Origin: Luteimonas wenzhouensis
Lineage (GTDB): Bacteria; Pseudomonadota; Gammaproteobacteria; Xanthomonadales; Xanthomonadaceae
Direction: 5' to 3'
Assembly (NCBI RefSeq): GCF_007859305.1
Contig: NZ_VOHE01000001.1
Coordinates: forward strand, 1-64,000
Length of the DNA stretch: 64,000 bases
The notes below the pieces were generated by a model. That model had not been told where the DNA came from. It searched no databases and saw only the letters and a list, made by a program, of their open reading frames with translations. Position numbers and translations under genes: made by a program. Each line of letters starts with the position of its first letter. The first letter of the stretch is position 1. Below are positions 8,367 through 17,105 of the stretch, one piece after another.

Positions 8367-9467
8367 ATGATCTTCGAACAGATTGGACACTACGGCCACG
8401 AGCAGGTCGTGTTCTGCCACAACCCCGACGTCGGCCTGAAGGCCATCATCGCGATCCACAACACCGTGCTCGGCCCGGCCCTGGGCGGCACCCGGATGTG
8501 GCCGTACAAGAATGATGCCGAGGCCCTGGACGACGTGCTGCGCCTGTCGCGCGGCATGACCTACAAGAACGCTGTGGCCGGCCTGAACCTGGGCGGCGGC
8601 AAGGCGGTGATCATCGGCGACCCGGCCAAGGACAAGTCCGAGGCCCTGTTCCGCGCCTTCGGCCAGTTCGTCGATTCGCTGGGCGGTCGCTACATCACCG
8701 CCGAGGACGTCGGCATCGACGTCAACGACATGGAGTTCGTGTTCCGCGAGACACAGTTCGTCACCGGCGTGCACCAGGTGCACGGCGGCTCGGGCGACCC
8801 CTCGCCGTTCACCGCCTACGGCACGATGCAGGGCCTGATGGCCGCGCTCAACCGTCGCTTCGGCGACGAGGAGATCGGCAAGTACAGCTTCGCCGTGCAG
8901 GGCCTGGGCCATGTCGGATTCGAGTTCGCCAAGCTGCTGAGCGAGCGCGGCGCCAAACTGTTCGTCACCGACATCCACCAGGACCGCATCGACCGTGCGG
9001 TGAGCGAACTCGGCGCCGAGGCCGTGGCCCCGGACGACATCTACGACGTGGACGTGGACGTGTACTCGCCCTGCGCCCTGGGCGGCACGCTCAACGAGCA
9101 GACCCTGCCGCGGATCAAGGCCAAGGTGGTGTGCGGCGCGGCCAACAACCAGCTGGCCAGCAACGCGATCGGCGACGAGCTCGAGCGCCGCGGCGTGCTG
9201 TACGCGCCCGACTACGCGGTCAACGCCGGCGGCGTGATGAACGTGTCTCTGGAGATCGACGGCTACAACCGCGAACGCGCGATGCGGATGATGCGCACGA
9301 TCTACCACAACCTTACCCGCATCTTCGAGATCGCCGAGCGCGACGGCATCCCGACCTACCAGGCCGCGGACCGCCTGGCCGAGGAGCGCATCGCCACCAT
9401 CGGCAAGCTCAAGCTGCCGATGGGCCGCAGCGCCCCGCGCTTCCAGGGGCGGATGCGCGGCGGCTGA
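8367..9467 (+). CDS. Leucine dehydrogenase (Glu/Leu/Phe/Val dehydrogenase family)
   Basis: 366-residue NAD-dependent amino acid dehydrogenase that deaminates leucine, and usually valine and isoleucine, to the branched 2-oxo acids. The substrate domain has K67 (MTYKNA) and K79 (LGGGKAV), matching the two catalytic/binding lysines of Bacillus leucine dehydrogenase, and the GGTRMW segment at 40-45. The NAD domain has GLGHVG at 179-184. The length fits leucine dehydrogenases (about 365) rather than glutamate dehydrogenases (about 420-450). The ATG at 8367 has cggag 9 bases upstream. Its neighbour isovaleryl-CoA dehydrogenase acts two steps later in leucine breakdown, which supports the assignment. 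Valine or phenylalanine preference cannot be excluded. Confidence 0.9.
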   Translation: MIFEQIGHYGHEQVVFCHNPDVGLKAIIAIHNTVLGPALGGTRMWPYKNDAEALDDVLRLSRGMTYKNAVAGLNLGGGKAVIIGDPAKDKSEALFRAFGQFVDSLGGRYITAEDVGIDVNDMEFVFRETQFVTGVHQVHGGSGDPSPFTAYGTMQGLMAALNRRFGDEEIGKYSFAVQGLGHVGFEFAKLLSERGAKLFVTDIHQDRIDRAVSELGAEAVAPDDIYDVDVDVYSPCALGGTLNEQTLPRIKAKVVCGAANNQLASNAIGDELERRGVLYAPDYAVNAGGVMNVSLEIDGYNRERAMRMMRTIYHNLTRIFEIAERDGIPTYQAADRLAEERIATIGKLKLPMGRSAPRFQGRMRGG

Positions 9468-9516
9468 GGCTGCCCGCAAGTTCCAGCACCACGCCGGCGC
9501 ACCGCTTTCGCGCGCT

Positions 9517-9842
9517 ACTCCTTCCCCCGCTTGCGGGGGGGAGGCCGGGATGGGGGCCGCCTGGCCCTCGCTGTGGCATCCCCGTTCCCGTGCTCCGATG
9601 CCCCCACCCCACCCTCCCCCGCACGCGGGGTAGGGAGCCAAAGAAGCCGCGCCGCGCGCTCCTGCCCCTTCCCACGCTTGCGGGGGAGGGAGCCAAGGCG
9701 GTTGCGCCGCAAGCGCCCCGACTCCTTCCCCCGCTTGCGGGGGAAGGCCGGGATGGGGGCCACCTGGCTCTCGCCGTGGCATCACCGTTCCCGTGCTCCG
9801 ATGCCCCACCCCAACCCTCCCCCGCACGCGGGGAGGGAGCTG
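9517..9842. repeat. Array of five palindromic repeats with a ~203-bp tandem duplication
   Basis: This fills most of the 543-base gap 9468-10010. Units are near 9517-9560, 9598-9640, 9658-9693, 9718-9764 and 9800-9842. The segment from about 9550 (gggggccgcctggccctcgc) to 9635 recurs at about 9753-9838 with few changes, including the spacer tggcatc-ccgttcccgtgctccgatgcc, so a block of about 203 bases was duplicated. No gene is present; 9843-10000 shows nothing further. Confidence 0.85.
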
Positions 9843-10010
9843 GAGGTTGGCGCGTGGACGGTGGCCGCGTTCGCGTTTCGGGACACGCGAGTGGGTACGC
9901 TACGTGGATCTGGGCGATTGAAGCGGGCGCCGTGCCGGGTCGTCGGCGGGCGCGGCCGGTCCCGCCCGGCAAAGTAGTAGCATGTGAAACAGTCCATCAG
10001 GGAGCATGGA

Positions 10011-11168
10011 ATGCGGACGTTTCCGCTTGGCGAGGAGATCGATGCGCTGCGCGAGGCGGTGAGGCGGTTCGCCGAGGCCGAGATCGCGCCGCGCGCGGCG
10101 CGGATCGACGAGGAGAACGCGTTCCCGCAGGACCTGTGGCCCAGGCTCGGCGAACTGGGCCTGCTCGGCATGACCGTGCCCGGCGAGTTCGGCGGCAGCG
10201 ACATGGGCTACCTCGCCCACCTGGTGGCGATGGAGGAGATCTCCCGCGCGTCCGGCTCGGTCGGCCTGAGTTACGGCGCGCACTCCAACCTCTGCGTGTC
10301 GAACCTGTACGCCAACGGCAACCAGGCCCAGCGCGAGAAGTACCTGCCAAAGCTGTGCAGCGGTGAGTGGAAAGGCGCGCTGGCGATGAGCGAGCCGGGC
10401 GCCGGCTCCGACGTGGTCGGCTCGATGAGCTGCCGCGCCGAACTCAAGGGCGACCGCTGGATCGCCAACGGCAGCAAGATGTGGATCACCAACGGCCCCG
10501 AGGCCGACGTGCTGGTGGTCTACATGCGCACCGCCAGCCGCGAACTCGGCAGCAAGTGCATGACCGCCTTCATCGTCGAGAAGGGCTTCAAGGGCTTCCG
10601 CACCGCGCAGAAGCTCGACAAGCTCGGCATGCGCGGCTCCAACACCTGCGAGCTGGTGTTCGAGGACTGCGAGATCCCGGCCGGGAACGTGCTCGGCGAG
10701 GTCAACAACGGGGTCAAGGTGCTGATGAGCGGGCTCAACACCGAGCGCCTGGTGCTCACCGGCGGGCCGTTGGGGCTGATGCAGGCCGCGCTCGACATCG
10801 CCCTGCCCTACGTGCGCGAGCGGCGCCAGTTCGGGCAGCCGATCGGCAGCTTCGGGATCATGCAGGCCAAGATCGCCGACATGTACACCGCGCTGCAGTC
10901 CTCGCGCGCCTACGCCTACCAGGTGGCGCGCGACTACGACGCCGGGCACCGCTCGCGCATCGACGCGGCGAGCTGCCTGCTGCATGCCAGCGAGGCCGCG
11001 GTGCAGGTGGCGCTCGAGGCGATCCAGGCGCTGGGCGGGAACGGCTACATCAACGAGTACGCGACCGGGCGGATCCTGCGCGATGCGAAGCTGTATGCCA
11101 TCGGGGCAGGGACCAACGAGATCCGGCGGATGCTGATCGGGCGGGAGTTGTTCGCCGGGAACCACTGA
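10011..11168 (+). CDS. ivd: Isovaleryl-CoA dehydrogenase
   Basis: 385-residue FAD enzyme that oxidises isovaleryl-CoA to 3-methylcrotonyl-CoA in leucine breakdown, passing electrons to ETF. It has the acyl-CoA dehydrogenase signatures [10 protein letters not shown] (125-134) and [12 protein letters not shown] near the C-terminus. The catalytic base is E245 in [15 protein letters not shown], the position used by isovaleryl-CoA dehydrogenases; the usual C-terminal Glu of other acyl-CoA dehydrogenases is replaced by Gly ([11 protein letters not shown]). This separates it from short- and medium-chain enzymes. The ATG at 10011 has ggGAG at 10000-10004; a GTG at 9984 is also in frame but lacks a Shine-Dalgarno. 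No co-directional neighbour is close enough for an operon. Confidence 0.93.
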   Translation: MRTFPLGEEIDALREAVRRFAEAEIAPRAARIDEENAFPQDLWPRLGELGLLGMTVPGEFGGSDMGYLAHLVAMEEISRASGSVGLSYGAHSNLCVSNLYANGNQAQREKYLPKLCSGEWKGALAMSEPGAGSDVVGSMSCRAELKGDRWIANGSKMWITNGPEADVLVVYMRTASRELGSKCMTAFIVEKGFKGFRTAQKLDKLGMRGSNTCELVFEDCEIPAGNVLGEVNNGVKVLMSGLNTERLVLTGGPLGLMQAALDIALPYVRERRQFGQPIGSFGIMQAKIADMYTALQSSRAYAYQVARDYDAGHRSRIDAASCLLHASEAAVQVALEAIQALGGNGYINEYATGRILRDAKLYAIGAGTNEIRRMLIGRELFAGNH

Positions 11169-11329
11169 GGGCAGCAGCTCCTGCGGGGGCCTTGCCTGCG
11201 TTCCGGGCTTGCTTCCGGCCGTGACGGGCGAATGGCCGGCGGCTGCGCCCCTCCAGCCGGCCATCGGTGAAGGGGGCAGCGTCCCTGCCCCTGCCCCTGT
11301 TACAACCGTCCATCCCTTCCTCGTCCCAT

Positions 11330-14167
11330 TCAGAACGCCAGCAGGTATCGCAGGTGCGCCATGCGGTCGCCGCCGCGCGGTCCGAAGCGCTGGTCGACGC
11401 CCAGCTCCAGGCGACCAGCGCGGCCCAGCCAGGTGTCGAGGCCGAGGCCGACCAGGCCGCCCGGCTTCGCGGCGTCGGCCAGCGGCAGCGGCGACCAGCT
11501 GTCGATCCCGGCGAGGCTGGCCTGCAGCGCGAAGCCCTCGGCCTGCAGGGTCTGCTGCCATTCCGACCAGGCGCGGAGGCTTGCGCCGCGCCAGTCGCGG
11601 CGGGCGCGCAGGCCCACGGTGGCCTGGGTGCGGGCCAGCGTGGCATCGGCCGTGCGCAGGGCGAAGGCGCTGCCCCATTCCTCGAAGCCGTCGCTACGCA
11701 TTCGCACATGGTCGGCGCCCAGGTAGGGAGTGAGTCGCCACGCGCCGCGATGCAGGTGGCGGCCGGCCTCTACCGCGAGGCTGGCGTAGCCTCCGGAGGT
11801 GGTGCCGTGCACCCCGGCGCGGGCGTCCGGACCGTCGAACAGCCAGCGTTCAATGTCGCGATCGAAGCGGCCCGAAGTGGCCTGGCCCAGGGCGTAGCCG
11901 TCCGCGCCCAGGCGACCGAGGTAGACGCTGGCCGCCGTCTGCCGGCCGCGGCTGCGGTCGTGGTTGCCGCCCACCCGGCCTTCGGCGCGGACCTCGCCGA
12001 ACGCGAAGCCGGACACCAGGCCCGGCGCCGGCGCGTGGTCGCGGCCGATCATCCAGCCATCGAGGTGGAAACCGCCACCGGCGATGCCGGTGCCCTGCCC
12101 GCTCACGCCCAGCGCCTGGCGCCAGGCGCCGGCGGCGTTGCCGGGACCCATCCGCTCGACCCGCGCCGACAGCGCACGGCGGCCGATGTCGATCGCGTCG
12201 AAGGCCAGGCTGGTGGCCAGCGCGTGCGATTCGCCGGACAGGCTGTCGAGCGCGGACGCGGCAGCGCGTTCGTCCGCCAGGGCCTGGAAGCGGCCGGCCA
12301 GCGCGAGCACGGCATCGTCCGCCGCGTCCGCGCCGCCGGCGTCGATCCGCGCGAACGCCTGCTCCAGCCGCCGCGCCGCGGCCAGGCCCGCGGGCGATAC
12401 GGACGGCAGGCGCTTGGCGGCGGCCATGACGTCCAGGCGCGCGATCTCCAGGATCACCTCGTCCAGGTCGTAGTCGTAGGCCAGCCCGGCCTCCAGGAAC
12501 AGGCTCGCGGCGTAGCTCAGCGCATCGAACCGGCCTTCCAGGCCGCCGAGCGCGGTGAGCACGGTTTCGCTGGCCTGGGCCACGTAGCCCGGCGCGAGGC
12601 CGGACACGTGCAGCGTGCCGCCCTCGATGGTCGCCGTACCGTGCACCCTCAGCTGGCTGCCCACCTGCACCGACAGCGTGCCCGAGGCGGCCTGCACGTA
12701 GTCGCCCCGCGCGACCAGCGCGTTGTCGACGTCGACCGCCACCGTCCCGGAGTTGTGGATCTGCATGCCGATCCCGCCACGGCCGGTCAGGGTGCCGTCG
12801 CGACCGACCAGCACGCGGGTGTTGGCAAGCTCGCCATCGACCACGAGCGTGCCCGCCTCCACCCGCGTGTCGCCGCGGTAATCGCCTGGGGCGGTGAGCA
12901 CCAGGCGGCCGTCGCCGCGCTTGACGATGCCGCCGTCGCCGGTGATCGGGTTGCGCCAGGCCGAAGTGAGCCCGTCGAAGTCGGCGACCACGTCGCCCCA
13001 GTCCAGCCGCTCCGGTCCGCGCACCGCGGCGCCGACGTCGAGGCGCCCGTGGCCGAACACCGGGTCCACGCCCGGCGCACCGATGTCGGTGGCGGTGCCG
13101 AGCAGGGTCTGCCGCACCAGGTCGTTGTCGAAGTACGGGAACGCCTCCCAGACCAGGGCCGCGGCGCCGGAGACGATCGGCGCGGCGAACGAGGTGCCCG
13201 ACCAGCGCCAGTAGCTAGGCGCGTCGGGGGCATCGTCGGTGCCGGTCACCACCACCGTGCCCGGCGCGGAGAGGCAGTAGTCCATCGCCAGCCCGCAGGC
13301 GTTGGAGTAGTAGGCCAGCTGCGAGTCGCTGCCCTCGGCCAGCGCGGCCACCGCCAGCCAGCCGCGTTCGAGGTCGGCCGCGGGCCGGCTTCCGCCGCTG
13401 CCCGGCTGGCTCGGCAGCGCGGCCGTGTCGGACGGGTCTTCGAAGCCGGAGTTGCCCGCGGAGAACACCACCAGGCCGCCGCGCTCGACGACGAAGGGCC
13501 GGTATTCGGCGGCGATCTGCGCGGTCGCCGCGGGGTCGGTCCAGTACAGGCCGCCCCAGGAGTTGTTGATGATCCGCACGCCCTGCGCGACCAGGTCGTC
13601 GTGGATCGGGCCGATGCCCAGCGGGCCGGAGATCTCGTTGCCCTGGCCGCTGCCGTCGTCCTCGGGCGGGGTGTCGCTGATGATCCGCGCCGAGACGATC
13701 TCCGCACCCGGCGCCAGGCCGCCGGGCCATCGGCCGAACGGCCGGCCGGCGATCACCTGCGCCACCGCGGTGCCGTGGCCGTGGACGTCGTCGACCGACA
13801 GGTCGTTGCTGCGCGGATCGAGGTAATGGAGGTTGGCCACCACCCGGCCGGCGAGCGCGGGATGGTTGCGCTGCACGCCGCTGTCGATCACGCCGATGCG
13901 GATCCCGGCGCCGTCCAGCCCGGCTTCGTGCGCCTGCGCGGCGTTGGTCCAGGCGAGGTGGTGGCTGTAGGCGGGCTCGGGCGGCTGCACCACCGGCGGC
14001 GATGGCGGCGGCGCGGGCGGAGGCGGCGGCGGTGGCTCGGGCGGCGGGCCCTGCGGCGGCGGATCGGCGCGCGTGCCGCCTCCGCCACCCCCGCAGGCGC
14101 CCAGCGCCAGGGCGACCGCCAGTCCCACCGACAGCCGCGACAGCCAACCGCACGCCATTTGCGACAT
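11330..14167 (-). CDS. Lipidated autotransporter serine protease (subtilase S8 + beta-barrel)
   Basis: 945-residue secreted protease. The signal peptide ends in a lipobox LGAC (C25), followed by poly-Gly and a Pro-rich spacer (residues 34-66). The subtilisin triad is D95 (GVIDSGV), H131 (HGHGTAV) and S326 (SGTSFAAP). A passenger linker with autotransporter-associated repeats (GDYRGDTRVEAGTLVVDG type) comes next, and the last ~270 residues form the autotransporter barrel ending in an aromatic residue (LLAF). This architecture is like NalP of Neisseria, a lipidated autotransporter that processes other surface proteins. The ATG at 14167 has GGGAGGA upstream; another ATG follows 4 codons on. It is a single gene, convergent with ivd and divergent from the thiolase gene. 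Confidence 0.92.
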   Translation of the reverse strand: MSQMACGWLSRLSVGLAVALALGACGGGGGGTRADPPPQGPPPEPPPPPPPAPPPSPPVVQPPEPAYSHHLAWTNAAQAHEAGLDGAGIRIGVIDSGVQRNHPALAGRVVANLHYLDPRSNDLSVDDVHGHGTAVAQVIAGRPFGRWPGGLAPGAEIVSARIISDTPPEDDGSGQGNEISGPLGIGPIHDDLVAQGVRIINNSWGGLYWTDPAATAQIAAEYRPFVVERGGLVVFSAGNSGFEDPSDTAALPSQPGSGGSRPAADLERGWLAVAALAEGSDSQLAYYSNACGLAMDYCLSAPGTVVVTGTDDAPDAPSYWRWSGTSFAAPIVSGAAALVWEAFPYFDNDLVRQTLLGTATDIGAPGVDPVFGHGRLDVGAAVRGPERLDWGDVVADFDGLTSAWRNPITGDGGIVKRGDGRLVLTAPGDYRGDTRVEAGTLVVDGELANTRVLVGRDGTLTGRGGIGMQIHNSGTVAVDVDNALVARGDYVQAASGTLSVQVGSQLRVHGTATIEGGTLHVSGLAPGYVAQASETVLTALGGLEGRFDALSYAASLFLEAGLAYDYDLDEVILEIARLDVMAAAKRLPSVSPAGLAAARRLEQAFARIDAGGADAADDAVLALAGRFQALADERAAASALDSLSGESHALATSLAFDAIDIGRRALSARVERMGPGNAAGAWRQALGVSGQGTGIAGGGFHLDGWMIGRDHAPAPGLVSGFAFGEVRAEGRVGGNHDRSRGRQTAASVYLGRLGADGYALGQATSGRFDRDIERWLFDGPDARAGVHGTTSGGYASLAVEAGRHLHRGAWRLTPYLGADHVRMRSDGFEEWGSAFALRTADATLARTQATVGLRARRDWRGASLRAWSEWQQTLQAEGFALQASLAGIDSWSPLPLADAAKPGGLVGLGLDTWLGRAGRLELGVDQRFGPRGGDRMAHLRYLLAF

Positions 14168-14272
14168 CGCCGTGTCCTCCCGCTGCACGCCCGTCCCGGG
14201 CGCCCGATGACTCTATACGCGACGCGGGCCGCGCGACCAGCACCGGGTTTGCCGCCCCGCCGGCGCGGGCGC

Positions 14273-14278
14273 GATAAT
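14273..14278 (+). promoter_or_regulatory. Putative -10 element for thiolase gene
   Basis: GATAAT 37 bases before the thiolase start, in a GC-rich context where such a match is uncommon. No clear -35 box. Confidence 0.35.
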
Positions 14279-14315
14279 CGGGTTCCTTCTACTCCCCCAC
14301 CCCCGGAGTCCCGCC

Positions 14316-15488
14316 ATGAGCGACGTCGTCATCGTCGGTGCCAAGCGCACCGCCATCGGTTCCATGCTCGGCCAGTTCACCGGTGTGCCCACGCCCACCC
14401 TCGGCGCCGCCGCGATCCGCGCCGCCGTCGAGCAGGCCGGGGTCAAGGGCGAGGACGTGTCCGAGGTGATCATGGGCTGCGTGCTGCCGGCCAACCTCGG
14501 CCAGGCGCCCGCGCGCCAGGCCTCGCTCGCCGCCGGCCTGCCCAAGTCGGCCGGCTGCACCACCATCAACAAGGTCTGCGGCTCCGGCATGAAGGCGATC
14601 ATGCTCGGCCACGACCTGATCAAGGCCGGCTCGGCCACGGTCGTCGTCGCCGGCGGCATGGAGTCGATGACCAATGCCCCGCACATGGTCTCGGCGCGCC
14701 CGGGCCTGCGCTACGGCGACGCCAGGCTCGTCGACCACATGGCCTGGGACGGCCTGACCAATCCCTACGACGGCCAGTCGATGGGCGTGTTCGCGGAAGC
14801 CTGCGCCGACAAGTACGGCTTCACCCGCGAGGAGCAGGACGCGTTCGCGATCGAGTCGGTCACGCGCGCCAAGGCGGCGATCGAGTCGGGCGCGTTCAAG
14901 GACGAGATCGTCCCGGTGAAGGTGGCCTCGCGCAAGGGCGAGGTGGAGGTCGCCACCGACGAGCAGCCGGGCAAGTCCGACGTGGCCAAGATCCCGACCC
15001 TGCGCCCGGCCTTCCGCAAGGACGGCACGGTCACCGCGGCGAGTTCCTCGAGCATCTCCGACGGCGCCGCGGCCACGGTGCTCACCAGCGCCGACGAGGC
15101 TGCCCGCCTCGGGCTCAAGCCGCTGGCCCGCATCGTCGGCCACACCACCTGGTCGCAGGAGCCGGAGTGGTTCACCACCGCCCCGGTCGGCGCCATCCGC
15201 AACCTGCTCGACAAGGTCGGCTGGAAAGTCGAGGACGTGGACCTGTTCGAGGTCAACGAGGCCTTCGCGGTGGTGGCGATGGCGCCGATCCGCGAACTCG
15301 GGATTCCGCACGAGAAGCTCAACGTCAACGGCGGCGCCACCGCCCTGGGCCATCCGATCGGCGCCAGCGGCGCGCGCCTGGTGGTGACCCTGCTGCACGC
15401 CCTGCGTGCGCGCGGCGGCAAGCGCGGCATCGCCTCGCTTTGCATCGGTGGCGGCGAGGCCACGGCGGTGGCCGTGGAGCTGGTCTAG
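14316..15488 (+). CDS. atoB: Acetyl-CoA acetyltransferase (thiolase)
   Basis: 390-residue thiolase, condensing or cleaving acetoacetyl-CoA and related 3-oxoacyl-CoAs. The active-site residues are all present: nucleophile C88 (NKVCGSGMKA), H346 (ALGHPIGASG) and C376 (SLCIGGGEA). The length is typical for biosynthetic/short-chain type II thiolases. In this setting it would finish leucine breakdown (acetoacetyl-CoA to acetyl-CoA) and could also cleave 2-methylacetoacetyl-CoA from isoleucine. The ATG at 14316 has cccggag upstream. The exact substrate range cannot be told from sequence. Confidence 0.9.
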   Translation: MSDVVIVGAKRTAIGSMLGQFTGVPTPTLGAAAIRAAVEQAGVKGEDVSEVIMGCVLPANLGQAPARQASLAAGLPKSAGCTTINKVCGSGMKAIMLGHDLIKAGSATVVVAGGMESMTNAPHMVSARPGLRYGDARLVDHMAWDGLTNPYDGQSMGVFAEACADKYGFTREEQDAFAIESVTRAKAAIESGAFKDEIVPVKVASRKGEVEVATDEQPGKSDVAKIPTLRPAFRKDGTVTAASSSSISDGAAATVLTSADEAARLGLKPLARIVGHTTWSQEPEWFTTAPVGAIRNLLDKVGWKVEDVDLFEVNEAFAVVAMAPIRELGIPHEKLNVNGGATALGHPIGASGARLVVTLLHALRARGGKRGIASLCIGGGEATAVAVELV

Positions 15489-15547
15489 CCCTGCATCTGG
15501 TGGCGTCCGGTTAACATCCTGTTGACAAAATGGCCAGTGGATTCCGC

Positions 15548-15575
15548 TTGACAGCCGTCAACGGCTTGTCATCAT
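15548..15575 (+). promoter_or_regulatory. Putative sigma70 promoter of lipoprotein gene
   Basis: TTGACA at 15548-15553 and CATCAT at 15570-15575 with a 16-base gap, followed by a leader of about 50 bases to the lipoprotein start at 15632. The -35 is perfect and the -10 matches four of six. A second TTGACA lies at 15522-15527. Confidence 0.45.
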
Positions 15576-15631
15576 GTTGGCGGCGCGCAGGCTTGCGCGT
15601 TTTTCACCTTTTACGACGAGGAAGAAACGAC

Positions 15632-15967
15632 ATGACCATCAACAAGGCTCTGCTTGCGCTGGCCCTGGGCTTCGCCCTTGCCGCCTGCAGCAACGAGCAG
15701 CAGGCGCAGAACGCCGCTGCCGACGCCGCCGAGGAAGCCGCCGACGCTGCCGAGGCCGCTGCCGAGGCTGCGGGCACCGCGACCGAGGAGACCGCCCAGG
15801 CGGCTGCCGACGAGGCCGCTGCTGCCGCCGACGCCGCTGCTGACGCCGCTGCCGACGCGGCTGCCGCCACCACGTCCGAGGCCGCGGACGCGGCTGCCGA
15901 TGCCGCCGAGGAAGCCGAGGACGCTGCGGAAGCCGCTGCCGACGCCGCCGAGGAAGCCAAGCAGTAA
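15632..15967 (+). CDS. Small alanine-rich coiled-coil lipoprotein (first of a pair)
   Basis: 111-residue protein. The signal peptide ends in the lipobox LAAC, so C19 would be acylated and the protein exported, probably to the outer membrane (S20 favours outer-membrane sorting). The mature part is almost only Ala, Glu, Asp and a few Thr, in a repeating AADAAEEA pattern that predicts one long helix or coiled coil, reminiscent of murein lipoprotein Lpp/OprI. It ends in EEAKQ; a Lys near the end is the residue linked to peptidoglycan in Lpp, but it is not the last one here. GAGGAA lies 8 bases before the ATG. It has its own promoter and terminator. A structural or envelope-tethering role is inferred. 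Confidence 0.75.
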   Translation: MTINKALLALALGFALAACSNEQQAQNAAADAAEEAADAAEAAAEAAGTATEETAQAAADEAAAAADAAADAAADAAAATTSEAADAAADAAEEAEDAAEAAADAAEEAKQ

Positions 15968-15996
15968 TCCCGGCGTCGCCAAGCGACAGTCGAGGG

Positions 15997-16028
15997 AAGC
16001 CGCCGGCCATCCGGCGGCTTCTCTTTTT
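15997..16028 (+). terminator. Rho-independent terminator
   Basis: Stem aagccgccgg / ccggcggctt with loop ccat, followed by ctcttttt. It lies 30 bases after the stop of the first alanine-rich lipoprotein gene, so that gene is transcribed alone. Confidence 0.9.
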
Positions 16029-16117
16029 CTGAACATTCGGGTCCGCAAAATGACGGGGCGGCCACGGGGACCCGGGGCCGGTCGCGACAATCCAATCCCT
16101 TGCACCGGAGAGACCAT

Positions 16118-16456
16118 TTGAACGCCAAGCTCATCGCCATCGCCGCAGCGAGCGTGCTCGCCCTTGCCGCCTGCGAAAACACCGCCGACGGCGCCAGGCA
16201 GGACGCCGCCGCGGCTGCCGACGCCGCCGAACGGGCCGCGGCCGAAGCCGCTGCCGAGACCGAGCGGGCGGCTGCCGAGCTCGAAGCCGCCGCCGAGGAA
16301 GCGGCCGCCGAGGCCGACGCCGCCATGGATCAGGCTGCCGCCGAGGCCGAGCAGGCCGCGGACCAGGCTGCCGACGCCACCCGCGAAGCCGCTGCCGACG
16401 CTGCCGGCGCGGTGAAGGACGCCGCCGCGGAAGCCGAGGAAGCCGCCCGCGACTGA
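16118..16456 (+). CDS. Small alanine-rich coiled-coil lipoprotein (second of a pair)
   Basis: 112-residue relative of the lipoprotein at 15632. Signal peptide with lipobox LAAC (C19), then an acidic, Ala-rich helix with EAAAEA/DAAERA repeats to the end. The start is taken as the TTG at 16118, since GGAG at 16107-16110 is 7 bases away and this gives a normal signal peptide; another TTG at 16100 is in frame but would add a charged extension. Here E20 follows the Cys. It shares architecture and composition with the first gene, but its sequence pattern differs enough to suggest an old duplication. It has its own terminator. Function unknown; envelope-associated by inference. Confidence 0.7.
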   Translation: MNAKLIAIAAASVLALAACENTADGARQDAAAAADAAERAAAEAAAETERAAAELEAAAEEAAAEADAAMDQAAAEAEQAADQAADATREAAADAAGAVKDAAAEAEEAARD

Positions 16457-16478
16457 TCGCGGTTGGCATGACCGGAGA

Positions 16479-16510
16479 GAAGGCCCGCCAAGTGCGGGCC
16501 TTCTTGTTCT
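16479..16510 (+). terminator. Rho-independent terminator
   Basis: Stem gaaggcccgc / gcgggccttc with loop caagt, then ttgttct. It lies 22 bases after the stop of the second alanine-rich lipoprotein gene. Confidence 0.85.
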
Positions 16511-16520
16511 CCGAACACCT

Positions 16521-17045
16521 GCCCCTGCTGCCGCCTGTTGAAACGCCACCTCCCGCCCCTCCCCCGCTTGTTGAAACGCCACCACCGGCCCCTTCCCCGC
16601 TTGCGGGGGAAGGCTGGGATGGGGGCAGCCCACAGACGACAACCCATCAGCTGCACCGACACGACCCGCCCCCACCCCCAACCCTCCCCCGCACGCGGGG
16701 GAGGGAGCCGGTCGCCGCCCCTGCTGCCGCCTGTTGAAACGCCACCTCCCGCCCCTCCCCCGCTTGTTGAAACGCCCCCACCTGCTCCTTCCCCCGCTTG
16801 CGGGGGAAGGCTGGGATGGGGGCAGCCCACAGGCGACAACCCATCAGCTGCACCGACACGACCCGCCCCCACCCCCAACCCTCCCCCGCACGCGGGGGAG
16901 GGAGCCGGTCGCTGCCCCTGCTGCCGCCTGTTGAAACGCCACCTCCCGCCCCCTTCCCCCTCCTGTTGAATCGCCACCATCTGCCCCTTCCCCCGCTTGC
17001 GGGGGAGGGAACCGGTCGCTGCACTCCTTCCCCTCGTGGCGAAGG
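16521..17045. repeat. Tandem ~196-bp repeat built from palindromic units
   Basis: The gap 16457-17105 is filled by about two and a half tandem copies with starts at 16521, 16717 and 16914 (gcccctgctgccgcctgttg at each). Each copy holds the short motif gttgaaacgcc twice, one cttcccc-gcttgcgggggaag unit and one ccctcccccgcacgcgggg unit, joined by a spacer (cagcccaca-gcgacaacccatcagctg). The third copy is cut short and ends in further palindromes. The period (196-197) is not a multiple of three and no gene is present. Confidence 0.9.
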
Positions 17046-17105
17046 GGTCAGCGGACGGGGGGCCGGCTCACGTATCCTTCGGGTCCGCCCAACCGCCACG
17101 TACCC

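Noticed and set aside
9517-9842. Possible CRISPR array
   Set aside because: The repeated units are palindromic, vary in sequence and spacing, share spacers, and occur singly at many other places; no cas genes are present.
16100-16117. TTG at 16100 as the start of the second alanine-rich lipoprotein
   Set aside because: It would include the Shine-Dalgarno in the coding part and put MHRRDH in front of the signal peptide; TTG 16118 fits better.
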